Of a stretch of 64,000 nt of DNA, positions 10,116 to 21,019 are shown piece by piece. Origin of the DNA: Citrus sinensis. Lineage: Eukaryota > Streptophyta > Magnoliopsida > Sapindales > Rutaceae. Every line of letters begins with the position of its first letter. Position 1 is the stretch's first letter. Where the stretch lies: positions 20,896,501 to 20,960,500 of the forward strand of contig NC_068561.1 of the NCBI RefSeq assembly GCF_022201045.2, read 5' to 3'. Both the position numbers and the translations under genes were made by a program. Under the pieces are notes generated by a model. That model was not told where the DNA came from. It made no database searches and saw only the letters and a program-made list of their open reading frames with translations.

Positions 10116-13100
10116 ATGGAAGCAGTGCAATTTTCGACCGTTGCTTCCCGCCATTACTCAGCGACTGGCAAAACCTTCTACAATTCCAGAATATCGGCGG
10201 GAAAATCCACTAAGTTTGTCTCCTCGTGGGCCGCCTCCAGCGACCCTACTCGACTCTCTTCCACTTCGAGAAATTTGTTCACCGTAAGTACAACGAAACT
10301 GTGGCCTTCGCTTTTTGGTTCAGTGTTAAAAAAAAGAAGACAAAACTATAAGTTTATTTCTTTCTGGATTAAATTGTTTACAGAGAGAGACGTGGGGCTT
10401 GATAGACTCCAAAAGTGTTACTATTAGAAGAAATGGTAGAAGACGTTTGGTAGTGAGAGCAGAAATGTTTGGGCAGTTAACAAGCGGCCTCGAGGCAGCT
10501 TGGAACAAGCTCAAAGGAGAAGGTTTGTTCTTTTGTTTTTTCATTTTTATTTTCTTTTATGAAAATATAGCAATATTATTGAATTGAGTCAAGAATGGTC
10601 ATATATAAGTTGATGATTTGTACAAGTATAAAATTGCTCTAGATTAGTGTAAAAGGCTACACATTGTGTTGCTAGGTTTATGACAAGCTTGCAATTTTGC
10701 AAACAAAGCTAACCCATGTGGCCTAACTTGTTTATTTGGATTTTTTAGTTCTTACTTTAAGGTTAATTATTGTTCTTTTTGCCGAAAATGCCAACCAAAT
10801 TATTTGTCCTTATGAGTGATTTCTTAGTGCAACAGAGACTTTAACCAAGGAGAATATTGTGGAACCCATGAGAGACATTAGAAGAGCTCTTCTGGAAGCA
10901 GATGTGAGTGGGTTTGTAAGATGAAGTGTGAAAGTTGTTCATATGTGCATATGATATAAAATGGTTTGCTTTGTTGACAGGTAAGTCTTCCTGTTGTTAG
11001 AAGGTTTGTCCAAGCAGTCAGTGAACAAGCGGTTGGTGTGGGCCTGATTCGGGGAGTAAGACCTGATCAGCAATTGGTCAAGGTATAAATTATTATTAAC
11101 TCAATGATTTTTTAAATGGAAATGTTTTGAGTACTTCTAATCCTTTACAGAATTAAATTTGAGTCATTGTAATATTTATGGTGGTTTAAATTTGAAATAT
11201 AGTACTGAATTAAGAAAAAAGGTACTCTTGGTATTGTGCATCACAGCGGCCTTAGTATTTTGTTGTTATTTGGTGGTTGTCTCTTTGTTGTTATTTTTTT
11301 CCCTGCATTTTTATGGAATGTAATCTCTTTTATGCATAATACTTCTTGCTAATTGGTGAGCGCTATATCATTTACTTGATATTTTCATCGAGAGTTTGAT
11401 TAAAACTGGCTAAGGCCTGATTATTTTCAAATTCCAAAAAGGATATCCAGACTCTATTGACTTATTGATAGTGATAAACTATGGATGTAAAATTTTGCAG
11501 ATTGTTCGTGATGAACTTGTGAAATTGATGGGTGGAGAAGTGTCTGAGTTAGTTTTTGCAAAATCAAGACCCACTGTGATACTACTGGCTGGTCTACAAG
11601 GAGTTGGAAAGACAACTGTTTCAGCAAAGTTAGCTAATTATCTTAAGAAACAGGTGCATTCTATCCCTCCTTCCTACCCCTTCTTTGCTGTTGGTATGTG
11701 TATATTTTGCGAACACCAACTTCTAGCTTACTTTTTGCTGACACCTGCATAGCATTGATTACAGGGAAAGAGTTGCATGCTCGTTGCTGGAGATGTGTAC
11801 AGACCTGCTGCTATTGACCAACTTGTTATTCTGGGTGAGCAGGTACTGTATTTTATTGTTAAGAGGAATACTGTGGTTGAAATTGAAAAAATCTGTATAT
11901 TATGTCAGTACTTATTTTGTTTCCCAATAGTTAAGATTCACATCATGTGAATTTTACCTAAGATGTAAAGTGTATTATCTGGTCAAATGCATTAATGGAA
12001 CACCGTTTCCATCAATAGTTACTAATCTTGACAGGTAGATGCACATGATTTTATGTTACCTCTAAAACACGATAAGGAAAAAATGGAGAAAGAACAAATG
12101 TCTTATTAAAAGGTAATTTTAGGATTACCACCCTTGTGAATTGGCTATCTTCAAATCACCCCCATACTTTTGAAAAGCTCAAGTTACCCTCATTTTTGTT
12201 CAAAAGGTAAGGGAAAAATGAGGGTGCGTTGATGATTTTTTTTTGGTCTTCTTGAAAAATAATGGGGTAAATTGAGGTTTTCAAAAGTAAGATGATGATT
12301 TGAAGATGGTCAATTTACGAGGGGGTAATCTGAAATTAACCCTTTATTGAAAATACTGGAAAACTCCCAGTCTTGCAAAGGTTTGTGATCTCTACGTCTT
12401 ATTCCCAATGATTAGCTATTGAACTTATAAACATGGTGCAGAAGTATTGATAATGATAACATTTGTGTGTACAAAAGACATGCTTCACTGACTTTTACAA
12501 TGCGTCATCCTTTATTTATTCATGAGAGTAAAATGATAGGATCCTTTTTTACTCCTTAGTACTTTTAGTTGATTTTAAGGTCACAATCATAAAATATGTT
12601 AATTTTCTGCATTCATGTCATCTTTCTTTATCAATTACTTGCCGAAAATAGTACTTCTAGTTCATTCTCATATTCAGTTATAGCTTGTGACAGGTAGGTG
12701 TGCCAGTTTATATAGCAGGGACTGAGGTTAAACCATCACAAATAGCCAAGCAAGGTTTAGAAGAAGCGAAAAAGAAAAACGTAGATGTGGTCATAGTAGA
12801 TACTGCTGGAAGGCTTCAGGTAACACTTTCTTGTATTCGAGATAATCTTATTCTTAGTTCTAGGATGTTGTATTGATATTTTCCATTGAATAAATTCTTC
12901 TAACATCTTGACCTGATCTACCATACATGTTGGTTTCTTTAACTTTTGAATAGATAGATAAAGCAATGATGGATGAGTTGAAAGATGTGAAGCGTGTACT
13001 GAATCCTACTGAGGTTTTGCTAGTTGTGGATGCAATGACTGGCCAAGAAGCTGCAGGTACAATAATATGCATTACTTAGCTATGCCCATATCTCTGCCAT

Positions 13101-15755
13101 GTGCCAAATATTACTCTCTACCTTTCTATGCTTGTTTGTATGCTCTTCCTTTATTGTTAAAAAATGAGGTAAACCATGTAACTCAGGTCAAAAGAAGTCT
13201 CCTAACTAGACAATTCCAACTATGCAGTTCTTTTGCAAGCTGTCCAATAAATTGTCAAATAATGGATTTTAGTCAATGATTTGGATCTTGTAATAATTGA
13301 TTTGCATGCCTTTTATACATATTTTTTAATTCAATAATGTAGCAGCAACAATTACGACTACTATCAGCATATACTCATCTTCTCATTTCTTTGAATTCAC
13401 AGCCCTGGTCACAACATTCAACATTGAGATAGGGATTACAGGTGCCATTTTGACAAAGTTAGATGGAGATTCTAGGGGTGGTGCGGCTTTGAGTGTTAAA
13501 GAGGTTTGACTCCTGGTTGCCTTAGTTTTCATCAAATGTTTCCTTTTATTGGAATCTTTTTATTAAGCAATGATTTATGATGCCTTCTCGTTCTTTTACC
13601 TGTGTTCGTTATGAATTTTGTTGGCACTCTCGTCAATCTGTTTGCTTAGCATGATATACCTTATGAAGCTAGTTTCTTTTTCCTACAACAAACTTTCCCG
13701 TTTTCTTTTGATTGAACTGGTTTTATGACTACTGCCTGTATTAGATAATGGTCTTGGGTAATGTTTTTGAAGAGATATTGAGTTGTTAAAATTATTGAAA
13801 AACAGTAGAAAGAGGTATACAGTTTGCTAAAAAAATGACCCCTATTGCAGTGAAGCTGAAGCCAACTAGATTTTGAGTCTCCGTTGTACTACAAGACTAG
13901 ATCCTTTTGGACCTCAAACACTTCATGAAATTGGATTGAATATATGAGAGCTGGTTTTATGATATCCTTGTGCCGAAGTGTTTAAGTTGTGGTCTGATAT
14001 ATGTTTTGTCTGCATATTTCTTGGGAACACCAGTACAGCAGCTTCACCTACATTCCATATATTATGTGAAATTTTGAGCTAGAAATAGGTATTTTAATGT
14101 GCTATCTCAAATAGTTTAATGGAGGCTGGTTAATATCTTTGAGCGAAACGGAAACAATTTATGAAATGTTTCATTTGACTATTTTAAGGGCTCAAACTTT
14201 TGACAGTTCTATTACCTGTTTATTTGTGTCAATCGTAGCTGGATTAAAATGTTATTGAATGGAGTCCTCCATTTTCTATTCAAATTAATGCCTGAATGAA
14301 CACAGGTATCAGGAAAGCCAATCAAACTTGTTGGACGAGGAGAACGAATGGAGGACCTTGAACCTTTCTACCCAGATCGCATGGCTGGACGTATCTTAGG
14401 AATGGGAGATGTTCTCTCATTTGTAGAGAAGGCACAAGAAGTTGTAAGTTTCAAATATATGTGGTTTCATATCTCAACAAAGAGAAAATGTTTTGATGCA
14501 TATTGAATCATGTGCACAGATGCAACAAGAAGATGCTGAAGAAATGCAAAAGAAGATAATGAGTGCGAATTTTGACTTCAATGATTTCTTAAAGCAAACC
14601 CGTACTGTTGCACGTATGGGTTCGATGAGTCGTGTTATAGGAATGATCCCTGGAATGGGGAAGGTACATATGCCAAAATTTCCAGTTTTTGTGGTGCAAT
14701 CGCATTACTTTTTCGTATCTAGTTACATATAAGACTGATTAGCTGAATAGTGGCAATTTCTGTGATGTAACTGGTCTATCAATTAAACCGTGAGATGGTG
14801 CTTTGATTAACTCTCCTCTTTGTGTATTCAAACAGATTACTCCTGCACAAGTTCGAGAAGCAGAGAAGAGTTTAAAAATAATGGAAGCAATGATCGAAGC
14901 AATGACGCCTGGTATCTTCTTTTTCTCTATAATAATTATTGGACTCACTTTTAAACGATAAAATCTGACCTGGCATCTTCATTCTTTCTCCTGCAGAGGA
15001 AAGGGAGAAACCAGAACTGTTGGCTGAATCTCCTGTCAGAAGAAAAAGAGTTGCTCAAGATTCTGGGAAAACAGAACAGCAGGTATGCTCCTTTGCTTCT
15101 TGATGCAAGTTGATATACTTAGTTCATCTTGGCTATGCTGAATAGTGAGGATTTCTCATCTATGTATTTTCATGTGAACTGTAATTTATCCTGACAATAT
15201 TAGGTGAGCCAACTTGTTGCTCAACTCTTCCAAATGCGTGTGCGTATGAAGAACTTAATGGGTGTAATGGAAGGTGGTTCACTTCCTGCACTGAGCAATC
15301 TTGAGGATGCCCTTAAATCTGAACAGAAGGTACATTGCTTGCTTATGTTGCTTACGAGTGCTTGTGCTTTCTGAATGTATTCCTTCCATCCATTGTGGGT
15401 GGACTAAACAATCTTATTTTTCCTCCCACAAAAATGAAAACACATTTATCCACAAAAACTACAAGGACAGCAGATTTCCTGGCCAGTACTATGAATAAAC
15501 AATTGTTGGCATGAGCATTAATTGATAAATATCGCTGTGTATTTATATTTCCGCTTGATCCCGAGAAGTTCCATATAAAATTTTTCTTCACCATCTTTGT
15601 GTGTTATATACTGTATTCTAATAGTTATATCCTGTTCTGTATCATAGGCTCCTCCTGGTACCGCAAGGAGGAAGAGAAGATCAGAATCAAGGAGGCAGTT
15701 CGTTGACCCGGCATCAACAAGGCCAAGTCCTCGTGGTTTTGGGGGTGGGAGCTAG
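10116..15755 (+). CDS. cpSRP54: Chloroplast signal recognition particle 54 kDa protein (cpSRP54, FFC), 15 exons
   Basis: GTPase of the chloroplast SRP; with cpSRP43 it delivers light-harvesting proteins to Alb3 in thylakoids, and with ribosomes it aids co-translational insertion. Exons: 10116-10283, 10384-10522, 10836-10903, 10981-11082, 11501-11653, 11765-11842, 12694-12819, 12954-13056, 13403-13503, 14306-14443, 14520-14663, 14836-14911, 14997-15082, 15204-15329, 15648-15755. All junctions are GT-AG and phases join without error to 571 aa (Arabidopsis about 564). Residues 1 to about 81 are a Ser/Arg-rich transit peptide ending near VVRAEMFG. The NG domain has G1 GLQGVGKTT, the DTAGRLQ motif and TKLDGD. 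The Met-rich M domain follows ([31 protein letters not shown]). The tail keeps ARRKR (about 542-546), the motif that binds the cpSRP43 chromodomain. The start is the ATG at 10116; an upstream in-frame GTG is not used. Intron 6 carries a MITE. Confidence 0.97.
12112..12343. mobile_element. Foldback MITE in intron 6 of cpSRP54 (Mutator-like)
   Basis: The two halves are imperfect inverted copies over most of 232 bp. The left arm has ATCTTCAAATCACCC and ACTTTTGAAAAGCTCAA; the reverse complement of the right arm has ATCTTCAAATCATCAT and ACTTTTGAAAACCTCAA. The flanks show a 9-bp near-duplication, TTATTAAAA (12103-12111) and TTATTGAAA (12344-12352). Long terminal repeats with a 9-bp duplication fit a Mutator-like non-autonomous element. 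It lies inside an intron and should not change the protein. Confidence 0.65.
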
Positions 15756-16728
15756 ATCTTAAGTTTTGTCAGCTGCAAACAACATACTGGCCTCCAGGCA
15801 AACAGTAAAGGAATCGTAAATTCTTTCTCTCTCTCAGATATCTCTACTCATGAAGTTAAAAGAGTTTTCAAGGTTGTTTGAGCTGTAAGAATTCATCAAT
15901 TAATGTAACCGAGCACGGAATTGCCACCTTGTGTCTTTTAAGTACTGTACTTTTATGTATGTTAACCAATGTCACTTGCATTGACTTGTGAAATTGAAAA
16001 TGAAAGCTAGAATGAAATGCGTTGTATGAAGAGCAATATGAACACATTAGATTCATGATTCCCTTATGCCATTTTGACTGTTCTCGTGGATTCAGATTTA
16101 AATTCTTTTATTTAACATTCAACGGGAGCATTTACAACGCCATAATTTACAAAAGGTAGTAAATTCCGGCAGATATCCGGACAGTTAAAGAGGAACCAGA
16201 AGGAAGTCGTTCAGACCCTTGAAACATCAACAACTTACTAGCGTCTGGGACACTTCCATATGTCAAAAATAAAAAAAATTTCTATTGATAATTTGAAAAT
16301 CACAACCACGTGTTCACTTAAAGGAGGAGGATTTTCTTGTGGGTAAAAATGGCAAGCTCAGATGGAATTCCTGTGGCTACCTGTGAGATATTTCTGTTGA
16401 TATTAATGTAGCATTCTACCCGGGCCAGAATAACAATGTTGAAGTTGATCCTGGAGCTTCCGTGTGGTTATCTTTGTGGATATAGGTAACTTTTGGCACA
16501 CAAAAGTTGTAAAAAAGAATTTGAAACTAAGTTCAATCTATGAAAATAAACGATCCCATTATCAGATCCCTGAAAATGATATTGTATTGATTTCTCATCT
16601 TGCAAGAGAGATATATAACTGTTACTGCAATACTGAAGTTTCTAACTTTACAAACTATTAGTCGAAAGCACATTTGATATGAGTTACATTGCTACAGAAA
16701 TAAAAGTCAGAAACATCACTACACTGAA
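15756..16728. other. Convergent 3' intergenic region
   Basis: Lies between the cpSRP54 stop and the cullin stop, so it holds both 3'UTRs. A short stretch at 16349-16487 reads in two frames as MASSDGIPVATCEIF and then VAFYPGQNNNVEVDPGASVW. This looks like a fragment of a coding sequence but matches no family I can name. Confidence 0.5.
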
Positions 16729-18945
16729 CTATGCCGAGTAATTAAACATAGTAGGGTCCTTGGAATCTCTTTCAATAAACTCTCGATTGATCAAGTCGTC
16801 AATCCGGCTCTTGATTGCTTTGATTTCAGGCTTGAAGCTGTGGCTCAACATCTCAACACACTCTGAAATTAGTTGTTGATAACCCAAAACTTTCCGGCTC
16901 TTCATTATCCGCACAAGGGCTGCATCAATGTTGTGTCTCCTGTCCTTACCAACATCTTCGTTAATCTCCCTTCTGCCATCAACTGGTGGTAGAGGGATTC
17001 TGATCCTCCTCATTCTGTCAGTGAATTTCGCGTTGAATTCAAAAGAGTCAGATTGAGAAATTGTCTTTGTATTGGGCTCCTTATTGAGGATCTTATGCTT
17101 GGAACATGACAGTGAATGGAGGACTCTGATCAAATCACCTTGGTTCAAGTTCAACTGAGTCAGAATTTCTGAAAAGCTCAATCTATCCGCGTCATTGAAA
17201 AGCATAAGACAAGCAGCCTGATAAGTTGACACAATAAGTTCTATAGCTTTCTGCTCAAATTTGCCATTGACGTGGCAATTTCCCAATGAATAAATCCATG
17301 TGAGTTTTCTCGCTTTTGTTTTTGTTCCATAGAACTTTTTGAAAGATTCTACACCCTTGACCATCTCAGAAGGAAGGTTGAGACCAAAGAACTTATAACT
17401 AGGCCAGGATCCAGTTGTGAGAACCATAACTGATAAATCAAACTGGGGTTTTTCATTCAGGTTACTGCTAAACCAATCATCAAGAGCTGTCTGATTTTCC
17501 CTTGCGAGCACCACATCAGTTATCATCCCCTCCATCTTTGTTGTAAAATGCCCACCAGAATGCTGCTTCAGCTTACTTAAGAAAGTCTTATCATAGTCCT
17601 TATTACCACCCTTATCAAAAAGTAGCCTTCGAGCAAGCTTCTTCCTATAGAATTCAGCAAAAAGATCTTTATATTTGAAGTAGCCAAGCAGCACAATTAC
17701 CTTATCCATTGTTCGTTCAACAGTTTCATCACTCAATTTCTCAGCATCACTATTCTTGAAAAGATTGTCACAAAATGTAGCCAATATTTCAGCACTTGAA
17801 ATTTCAACAATGGATTCGTTACAAAATACCTCAAAGGCTTCTTTTAGTGCCATTAGGAAAAGCTTGTGATCTCCAAAACAAATGCTAACATACGCCATGA
17901 ATTTGTCATGGAGCTCCAATATTTTCCCAACAAAATTCTGTTCCATGTTAGCAGTCTTATTCCTCACATTTTCCTCAGCCTGATGAACCAAAGCTTTCCC
18001 TTGATCTATAATATATTGCTTAAAAATACCCGCCACCGGCTCCAATCCAGTTGGTATTTCATCATACAGCCTGAAAATCCTGGAAAGATCATCAAACTTT
18101 TCTTCTGAAATCAATGCACGGCATCCAGATTGCTCGTTTTCAAGCAATTGATTCCGGTGCACAACCAGTAACTCGTGTTGAACCTTCTCAATCAACTTAG
18201 ACTCGCTGCGCGTATGGAAGTAATACGCAGCTCTATCTCTTTCTTTCTTCAAACACTCCTCCGCTTTTATCATATACTCCGGACATGAATCATTCAAAAT
18301 CCAACTGCTAGCCTTGCGCAAATAATAACAGCCCGCGTCATCAATCATATGTTCTTCGAAATCCTGTTGGTAAAAGTCCATATCTAGGATTTCTATACCA
18401 ACAAAAATATCCACAGCCTTCTTCACCAAAGCTCTATCAATCTTCTCACCCTCTCGTTCCTCATCAATCAGAGCAATCACTGTATCTCTTACCTTCAAAT
18501 CTTTACAAACCCTATCACGAAAAACAACCACCGGAACTTCTATCAGCGAAGCGAGTCCTGCTTGACTACGAACATAAAACCGGTCAAGATACTCAAAGAA
18601 CCGGAAAAGCCAACGCCCCATTACATTAATATTCTCCCATTGTTTGACAAACTCGCGCAACATGAACTCCCCCCGCTTGTCTTCAAAAGAAGGCAATATA
18701 TCTGATTGCATATGCTCTTCAAATACCTCCCCGTACTTAACGTAGAGCCGCTGCGAATATGAACAGTCCTGCGCAGAAGGAAGCTCGATATTGCAAAGAT
18801 CATAGACTATTGTGTAAAGGGTCATGTATTCTTCAGAAGCGAAGGGAGGCTCAGGCAACCCCTTTAAGATTTTCTTCAGCTTGGCGATCCCATGCTCCAT
18901 TAAAGCCAATGATTCGTCAAAAGAAAGCTTCTTCTTTGATGCCAT
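16729..18945 (-). CDS. Intronless CUL1-type cullin
   Basis: Cullins are SCF ubiquitin-ligase scaffolds: the N-terminus holds SKP1/F-box adaptors and the C-terminus binds RBX1-E2. This single open frame gives 738 residues, the same length as Arabidopsis CUL1. Cullin repeats cover about 1-380 and the cullin-homology domain about 400-610 ([54 protein letters not shown]). The winged-helix end has [10 protein letters not shown], whose first Lys falls at residue 682, the position neddylated in AtCUL1. The C-terminus is PTMFNYSA in place of the usual PxxFxYLA. No stop or frameshift breaks it. Plant CUL1 genes are normally split by many introns, so this copy is probably a retrogene. The N-terminal ~60 residues, near the SKP1-binding helices, look the most diverged. 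That a distinct adaptor set is bound is inference. The start is the first ATG of the frame ([15 protein letters not shown]). Confidence 0.93.
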   Translation of the reverse strand: MASKKKLSFDESLALMEHGIAKLKKILKGLPEPPFASEEYMTLYTIVYDLCNIELPSAQDCSYSQRLYVKYGEVFEEHMQSDILPSFEDKRGEFMLREFVKQWENINVMGRWLFRFFEYLDRFYVRSQAGLASLIEVPVVVFRDRVCKDLKVRDTVIALIDEEREGEKIDRALVKKAVDIFVGIEILDMDFYQQDFEEHMIDDAGCYYLRKASSWILNDSCPEYMIKAEECLKKERDRAAYYFHTRSESKLIEKVQHELLVVHRNQLLENEQSGCRALISEEKFDDLSRIFRLYDEIPTGLEPVAGIFKQYIIDQGKALVHQAEENVRNKTANMEQNFVGKILELHDKFMAYVSICFGDHKLFLMALKEAFEVFCNESIVEISSAEILATFCDNLFKNSDAEKLSDETVERTMDKVIVLLGYFKYKDLFAEFYRKKLARRLLFDKGGNKDYDKTFLSKLKQHSGGHFTTKMEGMITDVVLARENQTALDDWFSSNLNEKPQFDLSVMVLTTGSWPSYKFFGLNLPSEMVKGVESFKKFYGTKTKARKLTWIYSLGNCHVNGKFEQKAIELIVSTYQAACLMLFNDADRLSFSEILTQLNLNQGDLIRVLHSLSCSKHKILNKEPNTKTISQSDSFEFNAKFTDRMRRIRIPLPPVDGRREINEDVGKDRRHNIDAALVRIMKSRKVLGYQQLISECVEMLSHSFKPEIKAIKSRIDDLINREFIERDSKDPTMFNYSA

Positions 18946-21019
18946 TGCTGCAAAGTTATTAAAGTGTAAGGAGTCTGAAAATAGTGATTATACAGCCAAA
19001 TAAAAGGGCTGTTTTCCTAAACAACAAAGGAATGCAGATTTAAGACGGCTTCAAAAATCCCGTCTTGCAACTTAGAAGATCAATTTTCATCCTGTGAGGT
19101 CGGCAGTGGGGCTTAAAATCAAAGCTTTTGTATTGTACAACTCGGATTACAGTTAATTCGAGAAGTAATCAGTAGCAACATAGCAAAACGACATCACATA
19201 ATGCTGTATGATTATGACAATATGAAATACCCACAACACCCTCACATAAATAATATTGATTATTGAAAGCGGAAAAGTGAAACCCGCTGGGAATTTTTCA
19301 CCGGAGCTGCTCGGCTTACTAAACTCGCCTGCGCAACGAATTTTTTTTTATGGATTTTCTAATAAAAAAAAATATTTTTAATAATACATAAAAACGTAAA
19401 TTATATAATTCAAATTATAAATATGTAATAATAGCCTAAAAAATCTGTAAACAATATTTAATTCTAGATTTTATCAATGTAAATAAGTTAAAATTTTAAC
19501 ATTAAAAAAATACACAAAATATTTTTATTGTAGGTAAATCATTATCACTAATATCAATGTCTTTCTTCATCTTTTAATCAATATACAAGTATTATCAGTG
19601 ATATTAACAAGTAGATTTTATACAATTATTGTTAAGACAAAACAAACAAAATCAATTGAAGTGAAATAAAATATTAGTAATAAAAATTATAAAATTTATA
19701 CTTATTAAAATCTTATTGTATATATGTTACAGTGGATTAAGTTAGGTTTATGAATTAGAAACTTTAACTTAAATATATTTATGATTAAATTTTTTAATGT
19801 AATTTTTGTGATTAAAATAAAAAATATAAATAATTAAAATAAAGAATGCGGGTTGGTGAATACTTGTGCTAGTACCTAGTGAATTTTCTCAATATCAAAT
19901 CCATTGGCAACTAGAGTCAGCAAAAAAAAACTCGAGCTGGCCCAGGCTGGGCCCATTCAAGCCTGGCCCGCATCATAAAATTATGGGTATGAGCCCAAGA
20001 ATTTAAAACCCACTTCGAGTGCCCTCGGTTAAGGGTTTTTGCAAAAAACTCGGGCTTATAACTTAAAAAAATTAAATTAAATTAAAATTATTTTTAATTG
20101 AAATAGTTAAATCTCTCGTTCCATTTTGGATTAACATCATTTTTTATAATCATGAGTCTTGAGCTTCTACATAAACTACAATGCATAAACAAATTTAATA
20201 TACAAAAAATAAATAATTTTAATTTACAATAATAAATAATAAGAAGAGAAAAAAAGGAACAAAAAATGAAATGTAAATATTTGCTCAGAGGTAACCAGTC
20301 CAGGCCCATTCAAGGGAGTAATTAATATTTTTTGTTTAATAATAATAATCATCTTAATTTAAGTTTTTTAACTTATAAATTAATTAAAAATTTATTTAAC
20401 AAAATTATTGAAGGCCAAGCCCGACCTATGTGCAGGCCCACTCAAGTTGGACAAGCTTTCACAAGACTGAGACCTAGTTTCAATTATTTGGGCTTAGGCG
20501 TGGGCTTTGAGAAAATCTGATCCAAGTCCGCAAATTGTCAACCTTACCCACAATCTGTAATAAATTTGGATTCCTCTAAGTTATATGCATGTACCTTACA
20601 ACCTTCTCACATGAATAGTGAATAAACCCACATTATTTATTATTCATGTAAGAGGATTGTAAGGTATAACTTAGCATTAGCCAATAAATTTTAGTTTAAA
20701 ATATCAAACCCGCCCTAACACGCAAAATTACTCGTAGCGAATAGATTTTTGCACGCATACTTAAAGGGGTTTGCAGGTTGACAGGTAATTTTACATGTTT
20801 ATTGAAATTACATTTAAGTTAAAAGAAAAATTCACAAACAATTGCGGTCAATTAAATCACATTGAATATCAGAACAAAAATTAGATTACTTTAGGTAAAA
20901 AGAATTACCTAAAAACATTCCAAACTTATTTCTATTTTTATTTTAAACACACAAATTTTATTAATTCAACAAAATGGAATAACCCAAAACTATAAAAGCT
21001 CTTCATCATCATCATTCCA
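18946..21019. other. Divergent intergenic region with transposon debris
   Basis: Separates the minus-strand cullin from the plus-strand ABCB29-like gene. From about 19330 to 19860 it is extremely AT-rich. From about 19920 to 20560 it carries repeated GGCCC/GGGCC-type words (GGCCCAGGCTGGGCCC near 19940) typical of non-autonomous hAT-like elements, but I could not fix its ends. A short hairpin element occupies 20577-20673. Confidence 0.5.
20577..20673. mobile_element. Short hairpin MITE, copy A
   Basis: The left arm TAAGTTATATGCATGTACC... pairs with the right arm ...GGTATAACTTA over roughly 40 bases with small gaps. The inner part reads CACATGAATAGTGAATAA opposite TTATTATTCATGTAAG. The ends begin and finish with TA, compatible with a Stowaway-like TA target. 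A related hairpin lies at 61327-61431. Confidence 0.6.

Noticed and set aside
16349-16487. Possible small coding relic (VAFYPGQNNNVEVDPGASVW)
   Set aside because: Looks protein-like but needs a frameshift and matches no family I can name; left as a note in the spacer entry.
19920-20560. GGCCC-rich hAT-like element
   Set aside because: The composition is suggestive, but no convincing terminal repeats or target duplication could be fixed, so no separate element is called.
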